A DNA stretch of 64,000 nucleotides from Paenibacillus illinoisensis NBRC 15959 (GCF_004000925.1 NZ_BIME01000016.1:1-64000), one strand, 5' to 3'. Positions 1-8,125 are shown, counted from the stretch's first letter. Numbers and translations: made by a program. The notes: generated by a model not told the origin, from the sequence alone.

Positions 1-383
1 CAAAAGAAATTAATCAAAAGCATACAGACTTTTATTCAAATAGTTTCTTCTATATAAAGATACGAAGTTTACAGCAGAGCAGTTATATGATCTCAACCAT
101 CAAAAGGTCAAACCGAATAAAGTCCTGACCATAAACGTTGCAGCTTATCCAAGATCTCTTCAACGTCACATAAACATAAAGTTCTACAAGAGCCCTTTTA
201 TTGATCAAACTCATGCTGCGTATCTTTATTGACGTGCTTTTCGAAGCCAAGCTATAAATCATCTCACCATATCTCTCACCAACTTTCCCTTCCTTCTATA
301 ATAGAACGAAACTTATCCACTATATAATGAAAGGAACAGTATTATATTTCTCAAGCGAGGTTTAATTCTAATTCTATATTAAA
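1..383. other. AT-rich stretch without a recognisable gene
   Basis: I see no convincing open reading frame, RNA gene or repeat here. The stretch is AT-rich and ends at the terminator of the purine permease. It may be an intergenic region or the decayed edge of a gene outside the window. Confidence 0.5.
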
Positions 384-426
384 TAAAAAAAGACGAAAGC
401 CCTGATTAAGCCCAGGAGCTTTCGTC
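384..426 (-). terminator. Rho-independent terminator of the purine permease gene
   Basis: The stem pairs 392-400 with 418-426 (GACGAAAGC/GCTTTCGTC) and extends inward with CCTG/CAGG. Read on the minus strand, a T-run follows. It lies just beyond the stop codon of the permease gene. Confidence 0.9.
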
Positions 427-447
427 CTTCTATATAGTAGAACTGAA

Positions 448-1824
448 TTATTCTCCACCCATAAAGATATAGCGGGCAAGAACAATAATTGCGAGAATCC
501 ACATCAACCAGTGAATCTTCACTTTGCGATCCGTAACCAGGTTGCTGAATACGGCCAGAATGACATAAGACAGAATACCTGCTGAGATCCCGTTTGCAAT
601 TCCGCCTGTGAAAGGCATCAATACAATTGTAAGGAATGCAGGGAACGCTTGAAGGAAATCATCCCACTCAATGCTGCGCACCTGGCTCATCATCAATACA
701 CCTACGATAATCAGGGCAGGAGCTGTAGCAGCAGATGGAACAACCAACGCAAGCGGAGCAATGAACAGCGCCAAAATGAACAAGATCCCGGTCGTTACCG
801 AAGTCAGACCTGTACGTCCACCCGCTTCAACGCCAGAAGCACTCTCGACGAATGCCGTAATAGTACTCGTACCCAATGCCGCACCTGCACTTACACCTAC
901 GGCATCGACGAGCATTGCTTTACCAATTGTTTTCTCGCCTTTTTGCTTGTCTTTCATAATCCCCATCCGGGTCGCAGTCCCAACCATTGTACCGAACGTG
1001 TCAAACAATTCAACGAAGGTAAAGATGAAGATAATTTCAAACAATCCAAGGCTGATTGCGCCCTTCAGGTCCAACTGTCCAACAGCCAGATCACTGAAAT
1101 TAGGCAGCCAACTTGCACCGGATAGTCCGCTAAGATTCGTAACACCCATTGGAATACCAATTAGAGTTGTAGCAACGATACCAATGAGCAGCGCACCTTT
1201 TACACGCATAACCATCAGTACAGCAATAAGGATCAATCCAATCAATGCCAGCAGCGCATCATGATGCGTTACAAAATTACCGAGCGACAAGTTGAAACTG
1301 CTCCCGGGAATCGGCTGGCTAAGGTCTGCATCTGGCGCAACATTAACCGTAACTGCAACGAGGTTGGCCAATTTGAAACCTACAATAGTAATAAAGAGAC
1401 CGATACCGACCGTAATGGCCATTTTCAATGTTTGAGGTACAGCAACAAGCAGCATCTGACGAATTCTCGTCACGGTCAAGATAATGAATACGATACCCGA
1501 GAGGAATACCGCTCCGAGAGCAGCCTGCCAGGTAATTGCCCCATTAGAGCTCAATACCACCGTCATGAAGTATGCGTTCAATCCCATACCCGGCGCAAGG
1601 GCGATCGGGATGTTAACGAACAATCCCATAATGATTGTCATAAGCCCAGCACCTACGGCTGTTGCAAAAAACACTGCGTTATCCGACATCCCAGCCCCGG
1701 TTGATCCGAGGAACAATGTGTTAACAAAAAGGATGTACGCCATGGTCATAAAGGTAGTAAGACCCGCAACAATCTCCGTTCTAACATTCGTTCCGTTTTC
1801 TTTTAGTTTAAAGAAACGATCCAT
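448..1824 (-). CDS. pbuG: NCS2/AzgA-type hypoxanthine-guanine permease
   Basis: This is a 458-residue, very hydrophobic membrane protein of the AzgA branch of the nucleobase-cation symporters (PbuG/PbuO type). These proteins import hypoxanthine and guanine by proton symport. The N-terminus (MDRFFKLKENGTNVRTEI) and the segment GLTTFMTMAYILFVNT are typical, as is a conserved acidic segment around FVELFDTFGTMVG. Length matches the family. The long leader carries a purine riboswitch of the guanine/hypoxanthine class and a terminator, which supports the substrate assignment and predicts repression when guanine is plentiful. PbuG and PbuO cannot be separated from sequence alone, so the symbol is tentative. 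Confidence 0.88.
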   Translation of the reverse strand: MDRFFKLKENGTNVRTEIVAGLTTFMTMAYILFVNTLFLGSTGAGMSDNAVFFATAVGAGLMTIIMGLFVNIPIALAPGMGLNAYFMTVVLSSNGAITWQAALGAVFLSGIVFIILTVTRIRQMLLVAVPQTLKMAITVGIGLFITIVGFKLANLVAVTVNVAPDADLSQPIPGSSFNLSLGNFVTHHDALLALIGLILIAVLMVMRVKGALLIGIVATTLIGIPMGVTNLSGLSGASWLPNFSDLAVGQLDLKGAISLGLFEIIFIFTFVELFDTFGTMVGTATRMGIMKDKQKGEKTIGKAMLVDAVGVSAGAALGTSTITAFVESASGVEAGGRTGLTSVTTGILFILALFIAPLALVVPSAATAPALIIVGVLMMSQVRSIEWDDFLQAFPAFLTIVLMPFTGGIANGISAGILSYVILAVFSNLVTDRKVKIHWLMWILAIIVLARYIFMGGE

Positions 1825-1864
1825 AATCCACTAACTCCCCCTTAGAGATGTTGAAGCCATTTTG

Positions 1865-1910
1865 AAAAACGACAAAGACCCTGGACGGACTTACTTCACC
1901 CAGGGTTAGC
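1865..1910 (-). terminator. Riboswitch-controlled terminator upstream of pbuG
   Basis: The stem pairs ACCCTGG at 1878-1884 with CCAGGGT at 1900-1906. On the minus strand it is followed by a T-rich run at about 1865-1870. It lies between the purine aptamer and the permease start and is the likely expression platform. Confidence 0.8.
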
Positions 1911-2013
1911 TATAAGGAGAGGCGTAGCCTACTGCCAAGAACAAAAAAAATTCTAATGTGCGTCCATTATAGTTAACCACGCAGTCATATAGAATTTTGC
2001 TGTGCTTAGCTTC

Positions 2014-2090
2014 TCCTGCTCGTAGCCAGATCATTAGGGTGATCTTGTAGAAACTCCCGGGCCATATCCCCAGGATTATACGAAGTAGTA
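2014..2090 (-). promoter_or_regulatory. Purine riboswitch aptamer, guanine/hypoxanthine class
   Basis: On the minus strand the hallmark segments appear in order: TATAATCC, GGATATGG, GTTTCTAC (plus-strand 2047-2054), a P3 hairpin, then GGCTACGAG. The J3/1 position that distinguishes ligands appears to be C (GGCTAC, compare GACTAT in the xpt aptamer), which predicts guanine or hypoxanthine rather than adenine. A GGAGA segment at the 3' edge of P1 can pair with TCTCC just before the terminator, which would provide an antiterminator. Confidence 0.9.
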
Positions 2091-2118
2091 TGCGCTATTT
2101 GTTTGTTTTCCCATCCCT

Positions 2119-2147
2119 ATTTTAGAAGCGCCGACCTTTTCTGTCAA
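2119..2147 (-). promoter_or_regulatory. Sigma-A promoter of the purine permease gene
   Basis: On the minus strand the sequence reads TTGACA (2142-2147), a 17-nt spacer, then TAAAAT (2119-2124). It sits just upstream of the riboswitch. Confidence 0.85.
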
Positions 2148-2220
2148 TGATAAAAACGAATGTTAATTATATGTTTCTACGGAAACGTTCGTGTTCTGAA
2201 AGCGCTATACATTTTATCGC

Positions 2221-2248
2221 AAAAAAAGCCGCCGTATATACGGCAGCT
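2221..2248 (-). terminator. Terminator of the first sugar ABC operon
   Basis: A GC-rich palindrome centred on GCCGTATATACGGC is followed on the minus strand by seven T residues. It lies about 70 nt beyond the last permease gene. Confidence 0.85.
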
Positions 2249-2316
2249 CATAATCCAACCTATACATTGTTCCTACTGTAAAACAACAGTTTAACAAACA
2301 ATGCAGCAACTCAACA

Positions 2317-3162
2317 TTATCCTTTAATTCCCGAATTCAGGTTAATCGATTGCAGGAAATACTTTTGTGCAAAAATAAACAGCACGAGTGTTGGAATAAT
2401 GGCCAGAATCGCCGAACCCATCAGTTGTCCAATCATGCGATAATTGCCGTAAATATCCTGCAACAATAATAGTCCCGCGGTAATCGGCATTTTCTCGACA
2501 TCTGTGTATACGATAACCGGCCATAGGAAGTCATTCCAGGACCCAATGAACGAGAATAGACCGCACACAATCAATACCGGTTTCACCAGGGGTAAGATAA
2601 TGGAGTAATAAATCCGGAAATCACTTGCACCATCAACCTTAGCAGACTCGTCGAGTTCGCCAGGTATTCCTTTCATGAACTGACGAACGAGGAAGATATT
2701 CCCCATACCAGCCAGCCCTGGAATAATCATGGCCCAAGCTGTATTGACCCATCCAAGCGCCTCAATGATTTTGTAGGAAGGGATCAGGTTAACGACACCC
2801 GGGAAAAATGAAATCCCGAGAAGCGTGAAAAATAAAGCATCTCTCCCTTTGAACTTCAACCTTGTGTATCCATAGCCTGTAAGGGAAATGATAAAAACGA
2901 CAAGCACCGTGTGAGATACTGCAATGAGCAGTGAGTTGCTCAACCATCTCAGAATCGGAGCGGTTGATGTATTGTCCAGTATGGCAACGTAGTTATTAAA
3001 GTCCCACTCTTTGGGAAATAACCGGAACCCGGCCGACACCACTTCTGCCTGCGAGCGAAACGAAGTCGTAATCCCGAAAATAACGGGCACCACCCATATG
3101 ACACAAATGGTTACCAAAAATAGATAGGATATATATTTGGAGATACTTATTTTTTTGACCAT
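2317..3162 (-). CDS. Carbohydrate ABC transporter permease, MalG type
   Basis: This 281-residue inner permease has about six hydrophobic segments. The cytoplasmic EAA loop is visible as ELDESAKVDGASDF followed by a conserved LP, the surface that contacts the ATPase. It is the last gene of a binding protein-MalF-MalG operon and lies 45 nt after the MalF-type gene. Neither strand nearby encodes an ATPase, so a shared MsmX-type ATPase elsewhere in the genome is likely (inference). The adjacent GH43 gene suggests arabinose- or xylose-containing oligosaccharides as substrate. Confidence 0.9.
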   Translation of the reverse strand: MVKKISISKYISYLFLVTICVIWVVPVIFGITTSFRSQAEVVSAGFRLFPKEWDFNNYVAILDNTSTAPILRWLSNSLLIAVSHTVLVVFIISLTGYGYTRLKFKGRDALFFTLLGISFFPGVVNLIPSYKIIEALGWVNTAWAMIIPGLAGMGNIFLVRQFMKGIPGELDESAKVDGASDFRIYYSIILPLVKPVLIVCGLFSFIGSWNDFLWPVIVYTDVEKMPITAGLLLLQDIYGNYRMIGQLMGSAILAIIPTLVLFIFAQKYFLQSINLNSGIKG

Positions 3163-3207
3163 GTTGATATACCTGCTCCTTCCCGATCCACGTTCGATCC
3201 TGCTCCT

Positions 3208-4083
3208 CTAATTGGCGTTCCGGTTCATTACGTAATATTGCAATGCGGAGATGACCAGAATAACCAGTCCTAACAGCACAGCCATGGCGGAAGCCATACC
3301 TGCCACTGACTCACCGGAGCCAAACGCAAGCTGGCGAATATACATCATGAGAACATGCGTAGTCTGCTGTGGTCCACCATCGGTCATCATCAGCGGCTGA
3401 CCAAATACGTTAAACGAACCAGCTGTTGTCATGACAAATGTAAAAATCAACGGGAAACGGATGGAAGGCAGCGTAATGCTGAAGAATCGGCGTACCGGAC
3501 CGGCACCATCCATCTCGGCTGCTTCATACAGATCGCTAGGTACACCATTAATGGAAGCGCGATAGATAATCATGTTACCTCCGACCGCTCCCCACACAGA
3601 TATCACAATAATAATGATCCAAGCATACGGTTGATTGGCTGCCCAGGATATCTCTGATCCAAATACGTTACCAGTGATGCCGAGCTGTTTATTGAAAATA
3701 AGTGACCAGATGAGCGCTGCGGCAGATATGGAGATCATACCTGGAATGTAGATAATCGCCTGCATGAAGCCTTTGAATTTCACCTTTTTATGTTCAAGGG
3801 CTACCGCAACAAGCAGCGGAATAATGATTAAAGGCGGAACGCTCAGTGCCACGAAAATCAACGTATTCTTCAAACCATTAAAGAATTGAAAATGAAATGA
3901 GGAATCCTGGTCGAACAGGATCGTCCTATAATTTTCAAAACCGACCCAAACCGGATCGTTAATTAGGTTCCATCTGGTGAAAGAGGCATAAATCCCGTAG
4001 ATCGTTGGCAGCAGTATAAACACCAAAAACAGGATTAGATGAGGACCAACAAATAAGAACGGTGCAAATGATCGTTTATTCAT
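3208..4083 (-). CDS. Carbohydrate ABC transporter permease, MalF type
   Basis: This 291-residue permease (LplB/UgpA-like) has six predicted membrane segments and an EAA loop, DLYEAAEMDGAGPVRRF, followed by SITLP. It forms the heterodimeric channel with the MalG-type protein encoded downstream. A 110-nt gap with a stable hairpin separates it from the upstream binding-protein gene, a layout often seen where the binding protein must be made in excess of the membrane subunits. Confidence 0.9.
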   Translation of the reverse strand: MNKRSFAPFLFVGPHLILFLVFILLPTIYGIYASFTRWNLINDPVWVGFENYRTILFDQDSSFHFQFFNGLKNTLIFVALSVPPLIIIPLLVAVALEHKKVKFKGFMQAIIYIPGMISISAAALIWSLIFNKQLGITGNVFGSEISWAANQPYAWIIIIVISVWGAVGGNMIIYRASINGVPSDLYEAAEMDGAGPVRRFFSITLPSIRFPLIFTFVMTTAGSFNVFGQPLMMTDGGPQQTTHVLMMYIRQLAFGSGESVAGMASAMAVLLGLVILVISALQYYVMNRNAN

Positions 4084-4107
4084 ATCCTTTCATTTCTCCT
4101 TTGGGAA

Positions 4108-4139
4108 AAGCAATGTGCCACCCTCGCGACACATTGCTT
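4108..4139 (-). repeat. Intercistronic hairpin between binding-protein and permease genes
   Basis: A perfect 10-bp inverted repeat (AAGCAATGTG at 4108-4117, CACATTGCTT at 4130-4139) lies in the 110-nt gap. It is followed on the minus strand by only a short T-run (CTTTTCCC), so it may be a partial terminator or an mRNA-stabilising element. The second sugar operon has a similar structure at the same place. Confidence 0.6.
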
Positions 4140-4192
4140 CTATTACAGTAGACTGGCAAGATGTAAGATACATCCGAAATGCAATTCAAGTT

Positions 4193-5440
4193 TTACTGGG
4201 CCCCACTGCTTCCTTGAGCAATTTTGTCCTCAACCTCTTTTTGCATCGTTTGCAGTGTCGCATCCAGCTCCACATTGCCACGAACGATATCAGCCGCGTA
4301 TTTGTCAACTGCTTCAGCTACATACGGGTAATACTCGTAAGTGTAAATGTAGAGTGACTCAATCTCCTTCTCGTCGGAAGTGAAGAACGACTGCATGTAA
4401 TCTTTATACTCCGGACTCTCAATTACCTGTTTACTTGCAACGGTTTGTCCCGCTTTGGCCCATTCCATTGAATTCTGACGGATAAACTCCAGGAATTTAC
4501 CGATCCCTTGTTCCTTCTCGTCCGTTCTCGCTTCATTGTTCAGCATGGCAAACAAGTGAGATGAAGAACGGTTTGTAAACTTATCAGCCGTAGGTGAATA
4601 TACATTGGTTACACCAAAATTAAGACCTTCAACAGTGGCGTGAGCAGTTGAGCTCCATGTACCATCTGTGGAAAACAAAACATTGCCGGATTGGAACATC
4701 AGGTAACCATCTTCACCGAACGGAGTCATAAGACCAGCATCGGAGATCTTTTTGACATTTTCAAAAGCAGCCTTCATCTCAGGGGTATTGAGCGCTGGTT
4801 TTCCATCCTTCTGTACATCCCCGCCTACATTTTGCAGTTGTCCGAGGATAACCCATCCAAGCAAAGCATCATTGACGACGAAGTCTCCCTCGTCCAGTTT
4901 GCCTTGCAAGGAAAGCATCTCATCAATCGTGACAATATCATCATCCAGGAAGGATTCCACGTTATACTTTTTCAGCAAATCCTTGTTGTAGTACATGGCA
5001 TTACTGTGAATATCGAGAGGAACAGTGTACTGTGTCCCATCAATTGTTCCCGTCGACCACGCTTGCGGCAAATAGTTCTCTTCCTTGATTTCCGGCTGCG
5101 CAGCCAGCATTGAAGTCATTGGCTCAAGCACGTTTTGCTTCACAAAGCCAGGAACTCGGTCAGCATGGATAATAGCCAGATCCGGTATACCTTTACCGGA
5201 GTTAATTACCGTAGACAGCTTAGTGTACATATCAGATGTAATCACATGTTTTACTTTGATTTCTGGTTCGGTAGCGTTATATTCTTTAACTAACTGGTCC
5301 ATGTAGGCCCCATCCTCTCCAGTCAGAGGCGTCCAGAACGTAATCGTATTTTTGTCGTCTGCGCTGCATCCCGACAACACAATCACCAGCAGAAACAGCG
5401 TCGATACCATGAGAATAAAACCTTTTTTTGTACGTTTCAC
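4193..5440 (-). CDS. Extracellular sugar-binding lipoprotein of an ABC transporter
   Basis: This 415-residue family-1 solute-binding protein has a lipoprotein signal peptide with a positively charged start, a hydrophobic core and lipobox LSGC, giving an acylated Cys25. The mature part begins with NTITFWTPLTGEDG, typical of oligosaccharide-binding proteins. It should sit on the outer face of the membrane and deliver ligand to the two permeases. The start is GTG at 5440, seven bases after a GGGGGG ribosome site. A perfect cre site lies 39 nt upstream, and further upstream are triple GTATAC repeats and a 15-bp inverted repeat, so the operon is probably under both catabolite and specific control. 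The substrate is inferred only. Confidence 0.9.
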   Translation of the reverse strand: MKRTKKGFILMVSTLFLLVIVLSGCSADDKNTITFWTPLTGEDGAYMDQLVKEYNATEPEIKVKHVITSDMYTKLSTVINSGKGIPDLAIIHADRVPGFVKQNVLEPMTSMLAAQPEIKEENYLPQAWSTGTIDGTQYTVPLDIHSNAMYYNKDLLKKYNVESFLDDDIVTIDEMLSLQGKLDEGDFVVNDALLGWVILGQLQNVGGDVQKDGKPALNTPEMKAAFENVKKISDAGLMTPFGEDGYLMFQSGNVLFSTDGTWSSTAHATVEGLNFGVTNVYSPTADKFTNRSSSHLFAMLNNEARTDEKEQGIGKFLEFIRQNSMEWAKAGQTVASKQVIESPEYKDYMQSFFTSDEKEIESLYIYTYEYYPYVAEAVDKYAADIVRGNVELDATLQTMQKEVEDKIAQGSSGAQ

Positions 5441-5478
5441 ACAAGAACCCCCCTAGAATGATCAATCCTAAGCACATT

Positions 5479-5492
5479 TGTAAACGCATTCA
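5479..5492. promoter_or_regulatory. CcpA cre site upstream of the binding-protein gene
   Basis: TGTAAACGCATTCA matches the cre consensus TGNAANCGNWNNCW at every position. It lies close to the likely transcription start, just downstream of a GATAATAT -10-like sequence on the minus strand, where bound CcpA would block initiation or early elongation. Confidence 0.75.
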
Positions 5493-5544
5493 TATTATCG
5501 AGAAAATCACAGGGATCTGCAGTTTTTCTTTGGAAACTGTCCCT

Positions 5545-5568
5545 GTATACCGTGTATACCGTGTATAC
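5545..5568. repeat. Three GTATAC repeats at 9-bp spacing
   Basis: GTATAC occurs at 5545-5550, 5554-5559 and 5563-5568, each pair separated by CGT. It lies between the inverted repeat at 5611-5653 and the binding-protein gene. A protein-binding array is possible; the cognate factor is not evident. Confidence 0.6.
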
Positions 5569-5610
5569 TTGCTGAAGGAAGCTTGCCTAGGAGCACTCCC
5601 TTCGCTCTAT

Positions 5611-5653
5611 CACACAAACGTTAATAAATGAATTAATCATTAACGTTTGTGTG
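5611..5653. promoter_or_regulatory. 15-bp perfect inverted repeat, candidate operator of the ArsR-type regulator
   Basis: CACACAAACGTTAAT (5611-5625) is repeated inverted as ATTAACGTTTGTGTG (5639-5653) with a 13-nt spacer. There is no T-run, so it is not an ordinary terminator. The half-site ATTAACGTTTGTGT recurs at 6741-6754 (13 of 14 bases) before the GH43 gene and, on the other strand, at 6971-6984 (12 of 14) before the regulator gene. Confidence 0.7.
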
Positions 5654-5728
5654 AATTTATCGTAATTCATAGCGCTTACATTTGTCAACCACTTTGTTCC
5701 ATTTTTATTTTTTATTTATGCTATAGCT

Positions 5729-6712
5729 CTATACGTTCACCGGACGACCATCTGGAACGGGTTTGCCAAAATACGGGAATCCAAACTCATCCCAACCAAA
5801 GACCTGTGCCCGCATGTGGCGATTCGGATCATAAAGTGGGTCTCCCTCAATTTCTTTATAATTGCGAGCATGATAGACCAAGATATCCTGGCTTCCGTCC
5901 TCCGACACGGTGAAACTGTTATGCCCAGGGCCGTATTGTCCCGCCTCTACATCGGTTTGGAATACAGGGGCCGGAAGCTTTGTCCAACTCTTTGGCGACA
6001 ACAGGTCGCTCCCTTCCTCTGCATACAGCAATCCCATGCAATAATTATGATCAGTAGCACTCGCGGAAAAGGATATAAATATTTTGCCGTTTCTATTCAA
6101 CACCGCTGCGCCTTCGTTGACCAAAAAACCGATTTTCTCCCAATCATGTGTCGGCTCAGCGATCATCACCTGTTCGGAAGCGAGTGTCCACGGATTTTCC
6201 ATGGATGCAATATACAAGTTGGAATTGCCTACGATGTCCGGATCTTTCTGTGCCCAAACTAGATATTGAACGTCTTTATGCAGGAATGAGGTCGCATCGA
6301 GTGCGAAGCTCTCCCATTTTGTCTTGATTTGCCCCTTTTCTTCCCACACTCCTTCAAGTGGGTTCTCCGAGGCATTTTCCAGCACGAACATGCGATGGTC
6401 AAAAAGCCCTTCCACCGTAGCCGTTGTTCGTGCTGCAGCAAAATAGATATACCATTTACCGTGGACAAAATGAATTTCCGGTGCCCAAATGTTGGCACTC
6501 ATCGGTCCTTCATCATATTTGCGCCATACAACGACGGGCTCAGCGCTATCCAGCTCTTGAACAGTGCGAGCTCTTCTAACCTCAATTCGATCATACTCAG
6601 GCACGGAACCTGTAAAATAATAATAGCCGTCGGTATGTTTGTATACCCATGGATCGGCTCGTTGCGGTATAATCGGATTAACAAATGATTCCTTCTTCGA
6701 AACTGTACTCAC
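5729..6712 (-). CDS. Glycoside hydrolase family 43 (arabinofuranosidase/xylosidase-like)
   Basis: This 327-residue protein fills one five-bladed GH43 propeller. Probable catalytic acids are Asp20 (RADPWVY, base), Asp139 (ALDATSF, pKa modulator) and Glu200 (LVNEGAAV, acid). WAPEI is also typical. It has no signal peptide, so it probably acts in the cytoplasm on imported oligosaccharides, removing L-arabinofuranosyl or xylosyl residues. The start is GTG at 6712, eight bases after AGGAG. It lies upstream of the ABC operon on the same strand and divergent from the ArsR-type regulator. The linkage cleaved cannot be read from sequence. Confidence 0.85.
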   Translation of the reverse strand: MSTVSKKESFVNPIIPQRADPWVYKHTDGYYYFTGSVPEYDRIEVRRARTVQELDSAEPVVVWRKYDEGPMSANIWAPEIHFVHGKWYIYFAAARTTATVEGLFDHRMFVLENASENPLEGVWEEKGQIKTKWESFALDATSFLHKDVQYLVWAQKDPDIVGNSNLYIASMENPWTLASEQVMIAEPTHDWEKIGFLVNEGAAVLNRNGKIFISFSASATDHNYCMGLLYAEEGSDLLSPKSWTKLPAPVFQTDVEAGQYGPGHNSFTVSEDGSQDILVYHARNYKEIEGDPLYDPNRHMRAQVFGWDEFGFPYFGKPVPDGRPVNV

Positions 6713-6740
6713 GCTGTCATCTCCTGTTCTGCACTGATTG

Positions 6741-6754
6741 ATTAACGTTTTTGT
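6741..6754 (+). promoter_or_regulatory. Candidate operator half-site before the GH43 gene
   Basis: ATTAACGTTTTTGT matches 13 of 14 bases of the half-site in the inverted repeat at 5611-5653. Similarity continues downstream (TATTCGTAA here, TTATCGTAA at the other site), which supports a shared origin. Confidence 0.6.
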
Positions 6755-6970
6755 TCATATATTCGTAAATATGTTATTAATTCACCTAAATATTAAGTTA
6801 TCGAGCAGCACGTGTCAATGAGTTAGCAGGGTTTTTTTGGTTATTTCATGGTTTGTTTTTACATTTTTCCGAATTCTTCTGTTTTTAAGTTGTATATCTG
6901 GTATTATTTATATAAAAACGTTGTGATTATTTTCGAATTCCGATATTATAATATTCTACGTTTACTATTC

Positions 6971-6984
6971 ACATAAATGTTAAT
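6971..6984 (-). promoter_or_regulatory. Candidate autoregulatory operator before the ArsR-type gene
   Basis: The reverse complement of ACATAAATGTTAAT is ATTAACATTTATGT, which matches 12 of 14 bases of the motif found in the other two intergenic regions. It ends 13 nt before the ribosome site of the regulator gene. Confidence 0.55.
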
Positions 6985-7009
6985 ATTTCATTTCTTCGGA
7001 GGAATTACA

Positions 7010-7933
7010 TTGAAAATCGACCTGAACGAAAAAAACCTGCATATCTTCGAAGCCCTTTCTAGCAGTGTACGCATTCAGATCGTTCATCTGCTATCCAAGA
7101 ACTCTATGAATATAAAAGAACTGGCCGAAGCGCTTGGACTCAGCAGTGCCATTATGACCATGCATGTCAAAAAACTTGAAAAAGCCGGTGTTATCGAATC
7201 CAACATGGCCCCGGGCAAAGGCGGAGCGGCCCAAAAGGTCTGCTCTCTTCGCATGGATACTCTTGAAATCGCATTCCCGACCAAGGATGTCATCCAACGT
7301 GAGATTCACAAAACTGAAATCTCGGTAGGACATTTCACTGATCTGCAGATCAAACCGACTTGTGGCATTTGTACAAGGGATTCCATCATCGGTATTTTTG
7401 ATGATCCCCGGTATTTTCTTGACCCTGATCGATTAAAGGCCAAAATTTTGTGGTTTGGACAAGGGTTTATTGAATACAAGGTACCGAACTATCTAATGGG
7501 TGATGAGAATCCGGAGGAATTGGAGATTTCAATGGAAATCTCCTCGGAGGCACCACTGACCAACAATAACTGGCCTTCAGATATTTCGTTTATCGTTAAT
7601 GGCGTTGAGGTAGGGATGTGGACGAGCCCAGGTGACTTTGGAGGAAAAGGCAAACTGAATCCGCCTTGGTGGTTTGAGAGTGTAAATCAGTACGGCCTCT
7701 TGAAACATCTCATTATCAAAAAGGAAGGCACGTTTATGGATGGCGTGAAACTGTCTGATGTTACCATCGATGATATCGGCATCCGTAACAGCTACTGGTC
7801 CCTTCGCATTGCCGTCAAGGAGGATGCAGAGCACATTGGTGGCGTTACGTTATTCGGAGAAGGATTCGGTAACCATAATCAGGACATTATTTTCCGTCTG
7901 TATTACACCGACAAAACTGAAAAGCCTGAGTAA
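7010..7933 (+). CDS. ArsR-family transcriptional regulator with C-terminal sensor domain
   Basis: The N-terminal ~75 residues form a winged helix (FEALSSSVRIQIVHLL, MNIKELAEALGLSSAIMTMH, VKKLEKAGVIE). The remaining ~220 residues lack a metal-binding pattern and look like a beta-rich ligand domain, so sugar sensing is more likely than metal sensing (inference). I chose TTG at 7010, seven bases after GGAGG, over an in-frame ATG at 6977 that has no ribosome site; this gives 307 residues. It is divergent from the GH43-ABC genes, which fits control of that cluster and of itself through the shared 14-bp motif. Confidence 0.8.
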   Translation: MKIDLNEKNLHIFEALSSSVRIQIVHLLSKNSMNIKELAEALGLSSAIMTMHVKKLEKAGVIESNMAPGKGGAAQKVCSLRMDTLEIAFPTKDVIQREIHKTEISVGHFTDLQIKPTCGICTRDSIIGIFDDPRYFLDPDRLKAKILWFGQGFIEYKVPNYLMGDENPEELEISMEISSEAPLTNNNWPSDISFIVNGVEVGMWTSPGDFGGKGKLNPPWWFESVNQYGLLKHLIIKKEGTFMDGVKLSDVTIDDIGIRNSYWSLRIAVKEDAEHIGGVTLFGEGFGNHNQDIIFRLYYTDKTEKPE

Positions 7934-7985
7934 AATATGAGTTTGTGAGCTTAGCAATTCTGAGTTAAACATTACTGGGACAAAA

Positions 7986-8027
7986 AAACTCCCTTTGACA
8001 TGTGTTATACATGATCAAAGGGAGTTT
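7986..8027. terminator. Bidirectional terminator between the ArsR-type gene and the guaA remnant
   Basis: A perfect 13-bp stem pairs AAACTCCCTTTGA (7986-7998) with TCAAAGGGAGTTT (8015-8027), with A- and T-rich flanks. It ends the regulator gene on the plus strand. It is also placed where the terminator of an ancestral guaA ending at 8057 would be. Confidence 0.85.
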
Positions 8028-8056
8028 CTTTTCGTTCAATACCGTTTATTTGTAAC

Positions 8057-8125
8057 CTATTCCCACTCAATCGTTGCTGGTGGTTTGGAAGTTACGTCAT
8101 AGACGATCCGGTTAACGTTATCGAC
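8057..8125 (-). pseudogene. guaA: Detached copy of the guaA 3' end
   Basis: This 69-nt segment matches the end of the intact guaA gene (9648-9716) at 64 positions, including 29 identical bases in a row (8073-8101 and 9664-9692). On the minus strand it encodes VDNVNRIVYDVTSKPPATIE then WE and a stop, the same peptide as the real GuaA terminus, with synonymous differences. Upstream of it the reading frame diverges into unrelated sequence. It lies 1,591 bp from the true terminus, with only the flagellin gene between. This fits a target-site duplication left by integration at the guaA terminus, although no integrase is seen. Confidence 0.85.

Noticed and set aside
2197..2210. cre-like sequence upstream of the pbuG promoter
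   Set aside because: TGAAAGCGCTATAC has A instead of the required C at position 13, and lies upstream of the clear promoter of a riboswitch-controlled gene.
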